From: Bacteroidales bacterium
Lineage (GTDB): Bacteria; Bacteroidota; Bacteroidia; Bacteroidales; UBA12077
DNA length: 9,739 bases
Assembly: GCA_030643125.1 (NCBI GenBank)
Contig: DAOWML010000058.1
Span: 1 to 9,739 of the forward strand
Reading direction: 5' to 3'
Part shown: positions 1-7,372 of the stretch, in pieces
How the letters are laid out: every line of letters starts with the position of its first letter
Position numbering within the stretch: the first letter of the stretch is position 1
Position numbers and translations under genes: made by a program
Notes under the pieces: generated by a model
The model's input: only the letters and a program-made list of their open reading frames with translations
Told to the model about the DNA's origin: nothing
Databases searched by the model: none

Positions 1-1
1 A

Positions 2-574
2 ATTGATTTTTATAGCACGCTTGGTTATTCTTTTAATGTAGCTGAAAATATAAATTATAGGCTAATCCAAAAACAGGAGGCCGTTTTAGAAAAACAAATT
101 AAAATGGCAAAAATGAATTATCTGCCTACGATTTCCGGATTTTATAGTTATACCGAGAAATTATTAATACCTGATTTTGACATGACTCCTAAAAATATTA
201 TTGGCGTTCAGGCCAGCATACCAATATTTAGCAGTGGCCAAAGAAAATCGAAAGTTGATCAGTCGAAAATTAAATTACAAACAGGCCAGAATAACAAGGA
301 ACTTATTGAGTATCAATTACAACTTCAAGAAAAACAACTTCAGTTTAACCTGAAAACAGCTATTGAACAATATGAAAGTCAAAAGAAAAACGTGGAAGTT
401 TCGAATCGTGTTTATAATAGTATACGATTGAAATATGAACAAGGGATTGTCTCAAGCCTTGATCTTACAACAGCTAATAATAATTATTTACAAGCCGAAA
501 CTAATTACATACAGTCATTGGTTCAATTATTAGAATCTGAAATTAATCTTAAACAATTAAATAGTAAATTATAA
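2..574 (+). CDS. TolC-like outer-membrane efflux protein, C-terminal part (5' end outside window)
   Basis: This is the outer-membrane channel of a tripartite efflux pump; it carries substrate from the periplasm to the outside. The reading frame is open from the first bases of the window, so the start codon lies upstream. An internal ATG at 104 should not be taken as the start, because coding-like residues (LIQKQEAVLEKQIKMAKMNY) precede it. About 190 residues are visible. They show the usual OEP features: a beta-strand-like segment with YLPTISGFYSY, the 'IPIFSSGQRKSKV' turn, and then long glutamine- and lysine-rich coiled-coil helices ending in 'YEQGIVSSLDLTTANNNYLQAETNYIQSLVQLLESEINLKQL', which is typical of the last TolC helical hairpin. 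The adaptor gene follows after 16 bases and then the RND permease, so this is the first visible gene of that operon. Substrate cannot be inferred. The assignment is secure at family level. Confidence 0.93.
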   Translation: MDFYSTLGYSFNVAENINYRLIQKQEAVLEKQIKMAKMNYLPTISGFYSYTEKLLIPDFDMTPKNIIGVQASIPIFSSGQRKSKVDQSKIKLQTGQNNKELIEYQLQLQEKQLQFNLKTAIEQYESQKKNVEVSNRVYNSIRLKYEQGIVSSLDLTTANNNYLQAETNYIQSLVQLLESEINLKQLNSKL

Positions 575-590
575 TTTAATATTATACATC

Positions 591-1652
591 ATGAAAAAAA
601 ATAGGAACATAATATATACCGCTTTAGCCTTTATTTTAATAACATCTTTCTCAGGATGTTCAGATAATAAAAACATTAAAAATGTTGAAGATAAAGAAGT
701 GATTTCAGATCAGGTTTTTCCTGTTAAAGTTTCAAAAGTAATTAAGGAAAAAGTTGAAAGAAATATTGATTATACATCAAGCATAGAACCTTTTGAACAG
801 GTTTATTTTTCTCCTGCCCAACCGGGAAGAATTGAAAAAATATTTGTCGAGGTTGGAGACCATGTTAAGAAAGGCGATCTTCTTGTACAAATGGATGAAA
901 TCCAACTGGAGCAAGCCGAGATACAATTAAAACAACTTAAAACGGATTATGATCGACTGGATACATTAAAAAAGGTAGGCAGTATTGCAGATCAGAAGTA
1001 TGAACAAATTAAGGCTCAATACGAAGTAACTGTTGCTAACGTTGAATTTCTTCGCGAAAATATTCAATTAAAAGCACCTTTCACAGGAATAATTTCCGGT
1101 AAATATTACGAGGATGGTGAAATGTTTTCAGGAGCACCAAATACACCTGCAGGGAAAGCAGCTGTTATTTCACTGGTTCAGATTCATCCTTCAAAATTAA
1201 TTGTTAATTTATCAGAAACCTATTTCCCAAAAATTAAAAAAGGCGTAAAAGCAGTTATCACAACTGATATATACCCGAATCAAGAGTTTGTTGGTGATGT
1301 TTTCAGAATACATCCTACAATTGATGTAGCAACAAGGACTTTTAAAATAGAAATTAAAATTCAAAATCCGGATGAAAAATTAAGGCCGGGTATGTTTGTT
1401 CGTTCAACCTTAAATATTGGTAGTGAAAAAACTATACTGATACCAACTACTGCAGTTTTAAAACAAACAGGGACAAATAACATGTATATTTTTGTTAACG
1501 AAAACAATGTTGCAATAAGAAAATCAGTTGAAGTTGGAAAAATATTTGACGATCAGATTGAAATTGTAAACGGCCTGAATGAAGGTGAACAACTTATTGT
1601 TTCAGGACAAAGCAAACTAGAAAATCAAGTAAAAATTGAAATAGTAGAATAA
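591..1652 (+). CDS. RND efflux periplasmic adaptor (membrane fusion protein), lipoprotein
   Basis: Periplasmic adaptor of the HlyD/AcrA type that bridges the RND permease and the TolC channel. The N-terminus is a lipoprotein signal: KKNR, a hydrophobic stretch, then SFSGC with Cys23 as the likely lipidated residue, so it should be anchored in the inner membrane. The split biotinyl-lipoyl-like domain is visible as 'VEVGDHVKKGDLLVQMD' (about residues 86-102) and 'LKAPFTGIISGKYYEDGEMF' (about 160-179). Between the halves is a short alpha-helical hairpin (about 103-155). The beta-barrel region includes 'DVATRTFKIEIKIQNPDEKLRPGMFV', the common MFP signature, and the C-terminus has the membrane-proximal domain with 'GLNEGEQLIVSGQSKL'. 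At 353 residues it has normal length for the family. There is no Shine-Dalgarno sequence before the ATG; the start is chosen because it gives an intact lipoprotein signal. It sits between tolC-like and RND genes with 16- and 17-base gaps, so co-transcription is likely. Confidence 0.95.
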   Translation: MKKNRNIIYTALAFILITSFSGCSDNKNIKNVEDKEVISDQVFPVKVSKVIKEKVERNIDYTSSIEPFEQVYFSPAQPGRIEKIFVEVGDHVKKGDLLVQMDEIQLEQAEIQLKQLKTDYDRLDTLKKVGSIADQKYEQIKAQYEVTVANVEFLRENIQLKAPFTGIISGKYYEDGEMFSGAPNTPAGKAAVISLVQIHPSKLIVNLSETYFPKIKKGVKAVITTDIYPNQEFVGDVFRIHPTIDVATRTFKIEIKIQNPDEKLRPGMFVRSTLNIGSEKTILIPTTAVLKQTGTNNMYIFVNENNVAIRKSVEVGKIFDDQIEIVNGLNEGEQLIVSGQSKLENQVKIEIVE

Positions 1653-1654
1653 TA

Positions 1655-1660
1655 CGGAGG
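1655..1660 (+). promoter_or_regulatory. Strong Shine-Dalgarno sequence of the RND permease gene
   Basis: CGGAGG followed by A, ending 9 bases before the ATG at 1670, is a near-consensus ribosome binding site and fixes the permease start. It stands out because no other gene start in this window has a recognisable Shine-Dalgarno motif, as expected for Bacteroidota. Confidence 0.7.
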
Positions 1661-1669
1661 AATTTTATT

Positions 1670-4600
1670 ATGAGTTTATATAGCACAGCTGTTAAAAAAC
1701 CTGTAACTACCCTGATGGTATTCATTGGGATAATGGTTCTGGGTGTATATTCATTGATGTTTATACCTGTAGATTTTTTCCCTGAATTTGACCCGCCGGT
1801 AGTTTCAGTTTTTACATTCTATAACGGGGCTAATGCCTCGGATATTGAGGAAAATGTAACCAAGCGGCTTGAAAATAGCTTTAGTACATTATCTAATTTA
1901 AAAGAAATAAAATCCAGCTCAAAAGATAACATTTCAGTTATTATCCTTGAATTTGAATGGGGATCAAATTTAGATGAAGCCACCAATGAAATAAGAGATG
2001 CACTCAGCAGGAGTGCGCGCTATTTGCCGGCTGAAGCCACCGAACCTACTATTTTAAAGTTTAGTTCAAGTATGATTCCTATCATGATGTTTTCGGCAAC
2101 AGCTGATGAGAATTATCCTGCGTTAAATGAACTTCTTGAAGATAAATTGATAAATCCGATTAACAGGATTGATGGTGTTGGATCTGTTTCAATAATGGGA
2201 GGCCCAAAACGAGCTATTATGGTTGATATTGATCCACGAAAGCTCGATGCTTATAATTTATCATTGGAGCAATTAGCAGGGATACTAGCAGCTGAAAATC
2301 TTAATTTACCGGCAGGAAATGTTAAAATGGGGCAGGTTGACTATGCATTGCGTGTACAAGGGGAATTTGCAAATAGCAATATTATTGAAGATATTATTAT
2401 TTCTAATGTAAAAGGAAAACCTGTTTATTTAAAAGATGTTGCTACTGTTCGTGATGATCTTAAAGAATTAAATATTGACGAGAGAATAAACGGAAAACCA
2501 GGTGTAAGAGTGATGATACAAAAGCAAACCGGGGCAAACACGGTGGAGGTAGCAAAACTTGCTAAAGAGAAAATTAAAGAACTGGAAAAAACATTACCAC
2601 CCGATGTTAAAATTGAAATCATATTTGATACATCTGATTATATCACCGGAGCAATAAGCAACCTTTCACAAACATTAATGTATGCCGGTTTGTTTGTTGT
2701 TCTTGTAGTATTATTCTTTCTTGGCCGATGGAGAGCAACATTTATTATTATTTTAACTATTCCGGTTTCATTAATCGGAGCTTTTATTTTTCTTTTTTTA
2801 ACTGGCGATAGTATTAATGTTGTTTCGCTTTCTGCTTTATCAATAGCCATTGGTATGGTAGTAGATGATGCAATAGTGGTACTTGAAAATATAACGAAAA
2901 ATCTTGAAAAAGGTAGTTACCCGAGAGAAGCAGCTATTTATGGAACAAACGAGGTAGGTTTAGCTGTTGTTGCTACAACACTAACTGTTATAGCAGTTTT
3001 TTTTCCACTTACTATGTTAGGAGGTATGACAGGTGAATTATTTAAACCTCTGGGCTATATAGTTTGTATAACAATAGGCCTTTCAACAATAGCTGCACTA
3101 ACCCTTACACCTATGTTATCTTCCAAGCTTTTACGCTTAAAAAAATGGGATAAAAAATCATTTAACGGTAAATTAGCTATCTTTAATGAAAAAGTACTTG
3201 GTAAATTAGATGATATTTATGTAAAAACATTAGGTTATGCATTAAAACATCGAGGTTTAGTAGTAATTATATCCATAATAATATTTGGTTCATCTATTCT
3301 TTTAATAAAAGTTGTTGGTTCTGAATTTATGCCACCATCCGATAATGGAAGGATTTCTGCAAAGGTCGAATTAATTCAGGGAGTAAGGCTTGATGAAACA
3401 AAAAAGATAGCTCGTGAAATAGAAAATATAATTGGTGAAAAATATCCTGAAATCATCATGGTTTCAACAAGTGCAGGTGCCGGAGATGAAGGCAGTATTG
3501 CAAGTGTATTCATGGAATCAGGGAGTTATATTATTAATTTTATGATGAGTTTATCGAGTATTGATGAACGTGAAAGAGATATTTTTCTAATATCGGAGTT
3601 ATTACGTGAAGACCTAAGTAAATTTCCTGAAATAACAAAATATAATGTTGATCCCGGAGGATCAAGAGGAGGTTCTATGGGAGGTTCCGGCGGAGCAAAT
3701 ACAGTGGAAGTTAAAATATTTGGTTATGATTTTGATGAAACCAGTATTTTAGCTGAGCAAGTAGCCAATTTCATGGAAGAAATGGATGCAACCATAGATA
3801 TAATGGTTGACAGGGACAAAGAAAAACCCGAATTACAGATTATTTTGGATAGAGAAAAAATGTCATCACTTGGGCTTAACACTGCTGCTGTTTCCGGAGC
3901 TGTTAGAAACCGGATTAATGGATTAACAGCTACCAAGTATCGCGAAGAAGGAGAAGAATATGATATAATATTGCGTTATGATGAACAATTCAGAAATTCT
4001 ACTTCCGATATTGAAAATATTACAATTCAAAATCCAAGAGGTAAACTGATTAAATTAAAAGAAGTAGCTGAAATTATGCAATATTACTCACCTCCAAGTA
4101 TTAACAGGGAGAATAAAGAAAGAGTAGTTACCATTTCAGCTCTTGTAGAAGGAGATTTAGGAGAAGTAACTACATCAATTAATAAAAATATGGATAAACT
4201 TGATATCCCTGATGGTGTAATGTACGAAATTGGTGGTAGTGCACAGGATATGCAGGATAGCTTTAGAGATTTAGGTTTATTATTAGTATTAAGTATTGTT
4301 TTGGTTTATATTGTAATGGCATCGCAATTTGAATCTTTCAGAGAACCGTTTATTATCATGTTTTCGTTACCATTTGCATTTACCGGGGTATTTTTAGCAC
4401 TGGCAATTACAGGAACAACCCTGAATGTTATCTCTTTAATCGGTGGAGTTATGCTGGTTGGTATAGTTGTGAAAAATGGTATTGTTTTAGTTGATTATAC
4501 AAATCTGCTTCGTGAAAGAGATATTACTTTATGGAAAGCAATATTAGATGCTGGCCGTTCACGATTAAGGCCTGTACTTATGACAACACTTACAACTCTT

Positions 4601-4804
4601 TTAGCCATGTTTCCTTTAGCTATTTCGCAGGGAGAAGGGGCTGAAATTTGGCGTCCTATGGGAATATCAATCATCGGAGGATTATTGTTCTCAACTATGG
4701 TAACTTTAATTCTTATTCCTGTAATTTACAGTTTCTTTGGTACAGCACGTATGAAAAGAGCCATAAAATCAGTATTAGTAACTAGTAATAACAATAATAA
4801 CTAA
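1670..4804 (+). CDS. RND efflux permease, HAE1 (AcrB-like) type
   Basis: Inner-membrane proton/drug antiporter, the engine of the tripartite pump. At 1044 residues it is full length for the family. It has the duplicated RND layout: an N-terminal membrane helix (about 12-30), a periplasmic porter domain, helices 2-6 from about 337, a helix 7 near 530-550, a second porter domain, and the final helices from about 870. Proton-relay residues are present: Asp399-Asp400 in 'IGMVVDDAIVVLEN', Lys935 in 'GIVVKNGIVLVDY', and Thr972 in 'RPVLMTTLTTL', matching the AcrB Asp407/Asp408/Lys940/Thr978 set. The paired aspartates favour HAE1 (hydrophobic and amphiphilic compounds) over HME heavy-metal exporters. 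Odd features are a glycine/serine-rich linker at about 663-675 and five consecutive asparagines at the C-terminus. Gene order places it after the adaptor and three bases before a PII-like gene. Family assignment is very secure; substrate is unknown. Confidence 0.97.
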   Translation: MSLYSTAVKKPVTTLMVFIGIMVLGVYSLMFIPVDFFPEFDPPVVSVFTFYNGANASDIEENVTKRLENSFSTLSNLKEIKSSSKDNISVIILEFEWGSNLDEATNEIRDALSRSARYLPAEATEPTILKFSSSMIPIMMFSATADENYPALNELLEDKLINPINRIDGVGSVSIMGGPKRAIMVDIDPRKLDAYNLSLEQLAGILAAENLNLPAGNVKMGQVDYALRVQGEFANSNIIEDIIISNVKGKPVYLKDVATVRDDLKELNIDERINGKPGVRVMIQKQTGANTVEVAKLAKEKIKELEKTLPPDVKIEIIFDTSDYITGAISNLSQTLMYAGLFVVLVVLFFLGRWRATFIIILTIPVSLIGAFIFLFLTGDSINVVSLSALSIAIGMVVDDAIVVLENITKNLEKGSYPREAAIYGTNEVGLAVVATTLTVIAVFFPLTMLGGMTGELFKPLGYIVCITIGLSTIAALTLTPMLSSKLLRLKKWDKKSFNGKLAIFNEKVLGKLDDIYVKTLGYALKHRGLVVIISIIIFGSSILLIKVVGSEFMPPSDNGRISAKVELIQGVRLDETKKIAREIENIIGEKYPEIIMVSTSAGAGDEGSIASVFMESGSYIINFMMSLSSIDERERDIFLISELLREDLSKFPEITKYNVDPGGSRGGSMGGSGGANTVEVKIFGYDFDETSILAEQVANFMEEMDATIDIMVDRDKEKPELQIILDREKMSSLGLNTAAVSGAVRNRINGLTATKYREEGEEYDIILRYDEQFRNSTSDIENITIQNPRGKLIKLKEVAEIMQYYSPPSINRENKERVVTISALVEGDLGEVTTSINKNMDKLDIPDGVMYEIGGSAQDMQDSFRDLGLLLVLSIVLVYIVMASQFESFREPFIIMFSLPFAFTGVFLALAITGTTLNVISLIGGVMLVGIVVKNGIVLVDYTNLLRERDITLWKAILDAGRSRLRPVLMTTLTTLLAMFPLAISQGEGAEIWRPMGISIIGGLLFSTMVTLILIPVIYSFFGTARMKRAIKSVLVTSNNNNN

Positions 4805-4807
4805 CTT

Positions 4808-5101
4808 ATGAAAGCAGTATTTATAGTATATAACCAGGCTTTAACTGAAAAAGTAAGCGAGATTCTTAATGGACTTTTAATTAGAGGTTATACCATGTGG
4901 ACAGATGTTAAAGGAAGGGGAACTAAAACTGGTGAGCCTCACATGGGTTCGCATACATGGCCGGCTTTAAATAATTCCATTTTAAGTATAACGGAAGACG
5001 AAAAGGTGCCACTAATATTAAAAAAATTAGATGAATTGAATAAAAGTGCTGAAGAACAAGGTTTAAATGCTTTTGTTTGGAATATTGAAAGTACTTTATA
5101 G
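4808..5101 (+). CDS. PII-like protein (PII-NG type) encoded with an RND efflux pump
   Basis: A 97-residue protein with the alternating beta/alpha layout of the PII (GlnB-like) trimeric signalling superfamily: a first strand 'MKAVFIVY', a helix, a loop 'DVKGRGTKTGEPHMGSHTWP' (about 33-52), a strand 'NNSILSITED' and a last helix and strand ending 'LNAFVWNIEST'. The GxHxGxHxWPxxNN-like signature (His45, His49, Trp51, Asn55, Asn56) resembles the PII-NG subgroup, known from gene neighbourhoods of RND exporters, often CusABC-like. The canonical T-loop tyrosine and nucleotide-binding signatures of GlnB/GlnK are not evident. It starts three bases after the permease stop, so translational coupling is likely. 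Its job is an inference: it may sense a small ligand or metal and modulate pump activity or expression. The two close histidines could bind a metal. Family call is good; function is open. Confidence 0.8.
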   Translation: MKAVFIVYNQALTEKVSEILNGLLIRGYTMWTDVKGRGTKTGEPHMGSHTWPALNNSILSITEDEKVPLILKKLDELNKSAEEQGLNAFVWNIESTL

Positions 5102-5184
5102 TTTAAAATGAAGCCATGATTGATGGATTGGGTAAGAATGAATTTATTTTTTGGCACTTAACTATGTAGATATCAAATAAGTAA

Positions 5185-5216
5185 TTGTTAAATTATTTCT
5201 ATCCAGTCTATTTTTA
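5185..5216 (+). promoter_or_regulatory. Weak candidate Bacteroidota promoter for the crotonase-like gene
   Basis: ATTG (TTG at 5185-5187) and TATTTTTA at 5209-5216 lie 21 bases apart and approximate the -33 TTTG and -7 TAnnTTTG elements, with one mismatch in each. The predicted transcript would start about 30 bases before the ATG at 5254. In such AT-rich DNA a match of this quality may be chance. Confidence 0.28.
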
Positions 5217-5253
5217 AATCAAATGCTAAATTTAAAGACTAATATTTATAATT

Positions 5254-6006
5254 ATGGATTCAGTAAATAATACATACGAAATATCAATAATTGATAGATT
5301 GGCTGTTATTAATCTAAAAGAAAATGCATTTAGCATTTTGTCAGATCCATTTGAAAGTGATACTTTTATTGAATCGTTGGATAAAATTCAATATGATCCA
5401 CATATTAAATCCGTTCTTTTTTTAAATAAACCAGGTTGTTTTGGTGAAGAAGTTTATGATGAATTTATAAAAAAAATGATGATCTCTTTTGATGAGAGTG
5501 AAAGATTTGATATTCCGGATTTTTGTGATAAATCTTTACGATTGAAAGAAATGAATATTTTAATTCGTTTTGTAAAATACCTGGTCCAATTTAAAAAGAT
5601 ATGTTTTACATTACTTTCGGGTGGCATTGTTACACCATTCTTTGGTGCTTCAATGGCACTTGATATTCGATATGCCACTCCGGATATGTATTTTTCACTG
5701 GCTCATATTAAATATGGCTTACACCCCAGTGGAGGATTACCATATTTTTTAGTTCGTCAGTTAGGTTATAACAAAGCAATGGAACTCTTACTTCAGGATA
5801 AAATATCTGCGAAAAAAGCCCTTGAACTTGGTCTGGTAAATAGAATTATAAAAAGCGATAATCCGGTTAATGAAATTGTAAAGGAAGTGCAAAATTTAAC
5901 AAGTATTAGAAGTTGTACACTACGATGTACCAAACAGTTAGCAGCTTTCACAAGAGATACATTAGATGATTATTTTATGTATGAAAGCTCTCTTTTGAAT
6001 CTCTAA
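5254..6006 (+). CDS. Divergent crotonase-superfamily (enoyl-CoA hydratase/isomerase-like) protein
   Basis: A cytoplasmic 250-residue protein of the crotonase fold, of typical length. The C-terminal half aligns well by eye with enoyl-CoA hydratase: 'SGGIVTPFFGASMALDIRYATPDMYFSLAHIKYGLHPSGGLPYFLVRQLGYNKAMELLLQDKISAKKALELGLVNRII' (122-about 199) follows the family pattern of oxyanion-hole loop, CDIR-like motif, G-x-x-P-x-x-G-G, and 'A..LGLVN.I'. The catalytic positions differ: the residue matching Glu144 of the rat mitochondrial enzyme is Gly131 and the one matching Glu164 is His151. The usual GGG of the ALGGG loop is replaced by TPFFG. Ordinary hydration of enoyl-CoA is therefore unlikely. It could be another crotonase activity (for example decarboxylase or thioesterase) or a binding protein. 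It lies 152 bases after the PII-like gene on the same strand and converges on the dioxygenase gene. No Shine-Dalgarno sequence is seen. Confidence 0.8.
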   Translation: MDSVNNTYEISIIDRLAVINLKENAFSILSDPFESDTFIESLDKIQYDPHIKSVLFLNKPGCFGEEVYDEFIKKMMISFDESERFDIPDFCDKSLRLKEMNILIRFVKYLVQFKKICFTLLSGGIVTPFFGASMALDIRYATPDMYFSLAHIKYGLHPSGGLPYFLVRQLGYNKAMELLLQDKISAKKALELGLVNRIIKSDNPVNEIVKEVQNLTSIRSCTLRCTKQLAAFTRDTLDDYFMYESSLLNL

Positions 6007-6043
6007 TAAGGACTTTCTGTCATATTGTAAATAATGTATTCTA

Positions 6044-6919
6044 TTAACCAATTTTTACACCCCGCATAGAAAGAGTTCCATAATGGAATTTTTCAAAGAA
6101 ATATGAAATTCCATCATTTTTATCCTGTAATGCCAGTGCATAAATCAATGGAAAAAAGTGACTTGGTTCGGGAACAGCTAATTTTGCGGATGCACCAATT
6201 TTTTCGTAGTTGATAATTGCTCGATGATTTCCTTTATCTATGTGTAGTTTAATTTTGGAATCGAATTCTAATGCCCAATCTCTGGGCGCTGCATTTATAT
6301 TTGGAAAGTCTACAATTCTTAGATTATGAGTTAGATTTCCGCTACCAATAATTAACACCCCTTTTTTTCGTAAGGAATTTAATTGCTTAGCAAGGTCATA
6401 ATGGAATTGCATCGGTTTGTTATAATCTATACTCATTTGAAAAACAGGCACATCTGCTTTAGGATAAAGATGCTTTAGAATTGACCATGTTCCATGGTCA
6501 AAACCCCACTCAGTATCAGTTTTAACTTTTGTGGTTAAAATTAATTTCGGTATTTCTTTTGCAATTGCCGGAGCACCTTTAGCTGGATAGTTTACTTCAT
6601 ATAATTCTTTAGGGAAACCATACATATCATAAATCATCTTAGGATTTGGAGATACATTCACATAAGTTCCCTTTGTAGTCCAGTGGGCCGAAATACATAG
6701 AATTGCGCTTGGTTTAGGCAAATTTTCACCCAACTGAACAAGCGTTTGAGTAAAATCGTTTGTTTCGATGGCATTTGCAGGAGAACCATGCCCGATAAAT
6801 AAAACTGGCATTATAAGCTCATTATCAGGAAGATTTCCTATCCTTTTTGCCCATGTATTTAATGTGACCATACATAATGTTCCTAAAGTTAATTGCTTAA
6901 TGAAATCATAACGTTTCAT
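6044..6919 (-). CDS. ygiD: YgiD-like extradiol ring-cleavage dioxygenase (LigB/DODA family) with N-terminal extension
   Basis: Predicted metal-dependent dioxygenase of the class III (LigB-like) family, similar to the 4,5-DOPA extradiol dioxygenase YgiD, which opens catecholic rings. Family motifs are all present: 'PVLFIGHGSPANAI' (His44), 'CISAHWTTKGTYV' (His79), 'GFDHGTWSIL' (His142), 'GSGNLTHNL' (His198) and 'PEPSHFFPLIYAL' (His254). His44, His79 and His254 match the YgiD zinc-site histidines, and His198 and His142 the other conserved ones. At 291 residues it exceeds the usual length of about 260, because some 36 residues precede the usual start of the domain. That extension (MKRYDFIKQLTLGTLCMVTL) looks like a signal or degenerate Tat leader with no twin arginine. 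It is the last gene of a four-gene operon; its ATG overlaps the MarR stop (ATGA). Physiological substrate unknown; protection from catechols or quinones is an inference. Confidence 0.9.
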   Translation of the reverse strand: MKRYDFIKQLTLGTLCMVTLNTWAKRIGNLPDNELIMPVLFIGHGSPANAIETNDFTQTLVQLGENLPKPSAILCISAHWTTKGTYVNVSPNPKMIYDMYGFPKELYEVNYPAKGAPAIAKEIPKLILTTKVKTDTEWGFDHGTWSILKHLYPKADVPVFQMSIDYNKPMQFHYDLAKQLNSLRKKGVLIIGSGNLTHNLRIVDFPNINAAPRDWALEFDSKIKLHIDKGNHRAIINYEKIGASAKLAVPEPSHFFPLIYALALQDKNDGISYFFEKFHYGTLSMRGVKIG

Positions 6920-7368
6920 TTTTTGTCTCGAATTTTATCCAAAAGCCTGTTTAATTCATTTACTTCTTCAAATGTCAAATTCGCTAAAAGAGTATCAACT
7001 TTCAATTCACATTCATCCAGATTATTGAGTAATTCAAGACCTTTTTGTGTAATCTCTATGTCTTTTTGTCGTCTATCACTTTTATTTTCATTTCGCTTAA
7101 CTAATTTCTTTAAAAATAGTCTTTCAATAATCCTGCTCATATCTGAATTTTTATCAAGCATTCTCTCCTTTAAAAATTCAACAGAACAAGGTTTAGAATT
7201 ATAAGCTCGCAACACTTTAAGAACATTATACTGTTGAGATGTAAGTTTATGTTTCTTTAAGAACTGCAAAAACTTATAATTAAGGCTATTGCTGGTATAT
7301 ACCAAATTAATTAAACCCTTATGAAATTCATTCCTAAACCGCCCTTTCAGTTCATCTTCAATTTTCAT
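6916..7368 (-). CDS. MarR-family transcriptional regulator
   Basis: A 150-residue winged-helix DNA-binding protein of the MarR family, of typical length. The pattern 'LTSQQYNVLKVLR' (about 42-54) begins the DNA-binding domain. The recognition helix region reads 'DKNSDMSRIIERLFLKKLVKR' (about 72-92), and the wing contains 'ENKSDRRQKDIEITQKGLELL' with the conserved DRR followed by I-x-I-T-x-K-G. Helices at both ends form the expected dimerisation region. Two cysteines, Cys61 just before the recognition helix region and Cys120 in the C-terminal helix, could support thiol-based sensing, but that is speculation from composition. Its start lies 4 bases after the DoxX-like stop, and its stop overlaps the dioxygenase start by ATGA. 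It probably controls its own operon, acting at the inverted repeat 8375-8394 upstream of the first gene. Confidence 0.93.
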   Translation of the reverse strand: MKIEDELKGRFRNEFHKGLINLVYTSNSLNYKFLQFLKKHKLTSQQYNVLKVLRAYNSKPCSVEFLKERMLDKNSDMSRIIERLFLKKLVKRNENKSDRRQKDIEITQKGLELLNNLDECELKVDTLLANLTFEEVNELNRLLDKIRDKK

Positions 7369-7372
7369 GAAA

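Noticed and set aside
104..106. ATG at 104 as the start of the TolC-like gene
   Set aside because: The frame is open and coding-like back to base 2, and a 156-residue TolC protein would lack most of the barrel and channel; the gene is cut by the window edge.
2425..2850. Two minus-strand open frames inside the RND permease gene
   Set aside because: They are antisense to a well-conserved permease and show no family-like sequence; they are frame shadows.
3724..3936. Minus-strand open frame inside the permease gene
   Set aside because: Serine/isoleucine-rich shadow of the real gene, no independent support.
1670..4804. Heavy-metal (CusA/CzcA, HME) exporter
   Set aside because: The helix-4 motif has paired aspartates (Asp399-Asp400), as in HAE1 drug pumps; only the PII-like neighbour hints at metals.
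4939..5157. Minus-strand open frame opposite the PII-like gene
   Set aside because: Mostly antisense to the conserved PII-like protein; no recognisable domain or promoter.
6007..6043. Bidirectional terminator between the convergent crotonase-like and dioxygenase genes
   Set aside because: The 37 bases contain no stable stem-loop that I can find.
6893..7204. Plus-strand open frame opposite the MarR gene
   Set aside because: Phe/Ser/Leu-rich composition typical of the antisense of a Lys/Glu/Asn-rich gene; the MarR call is clear.
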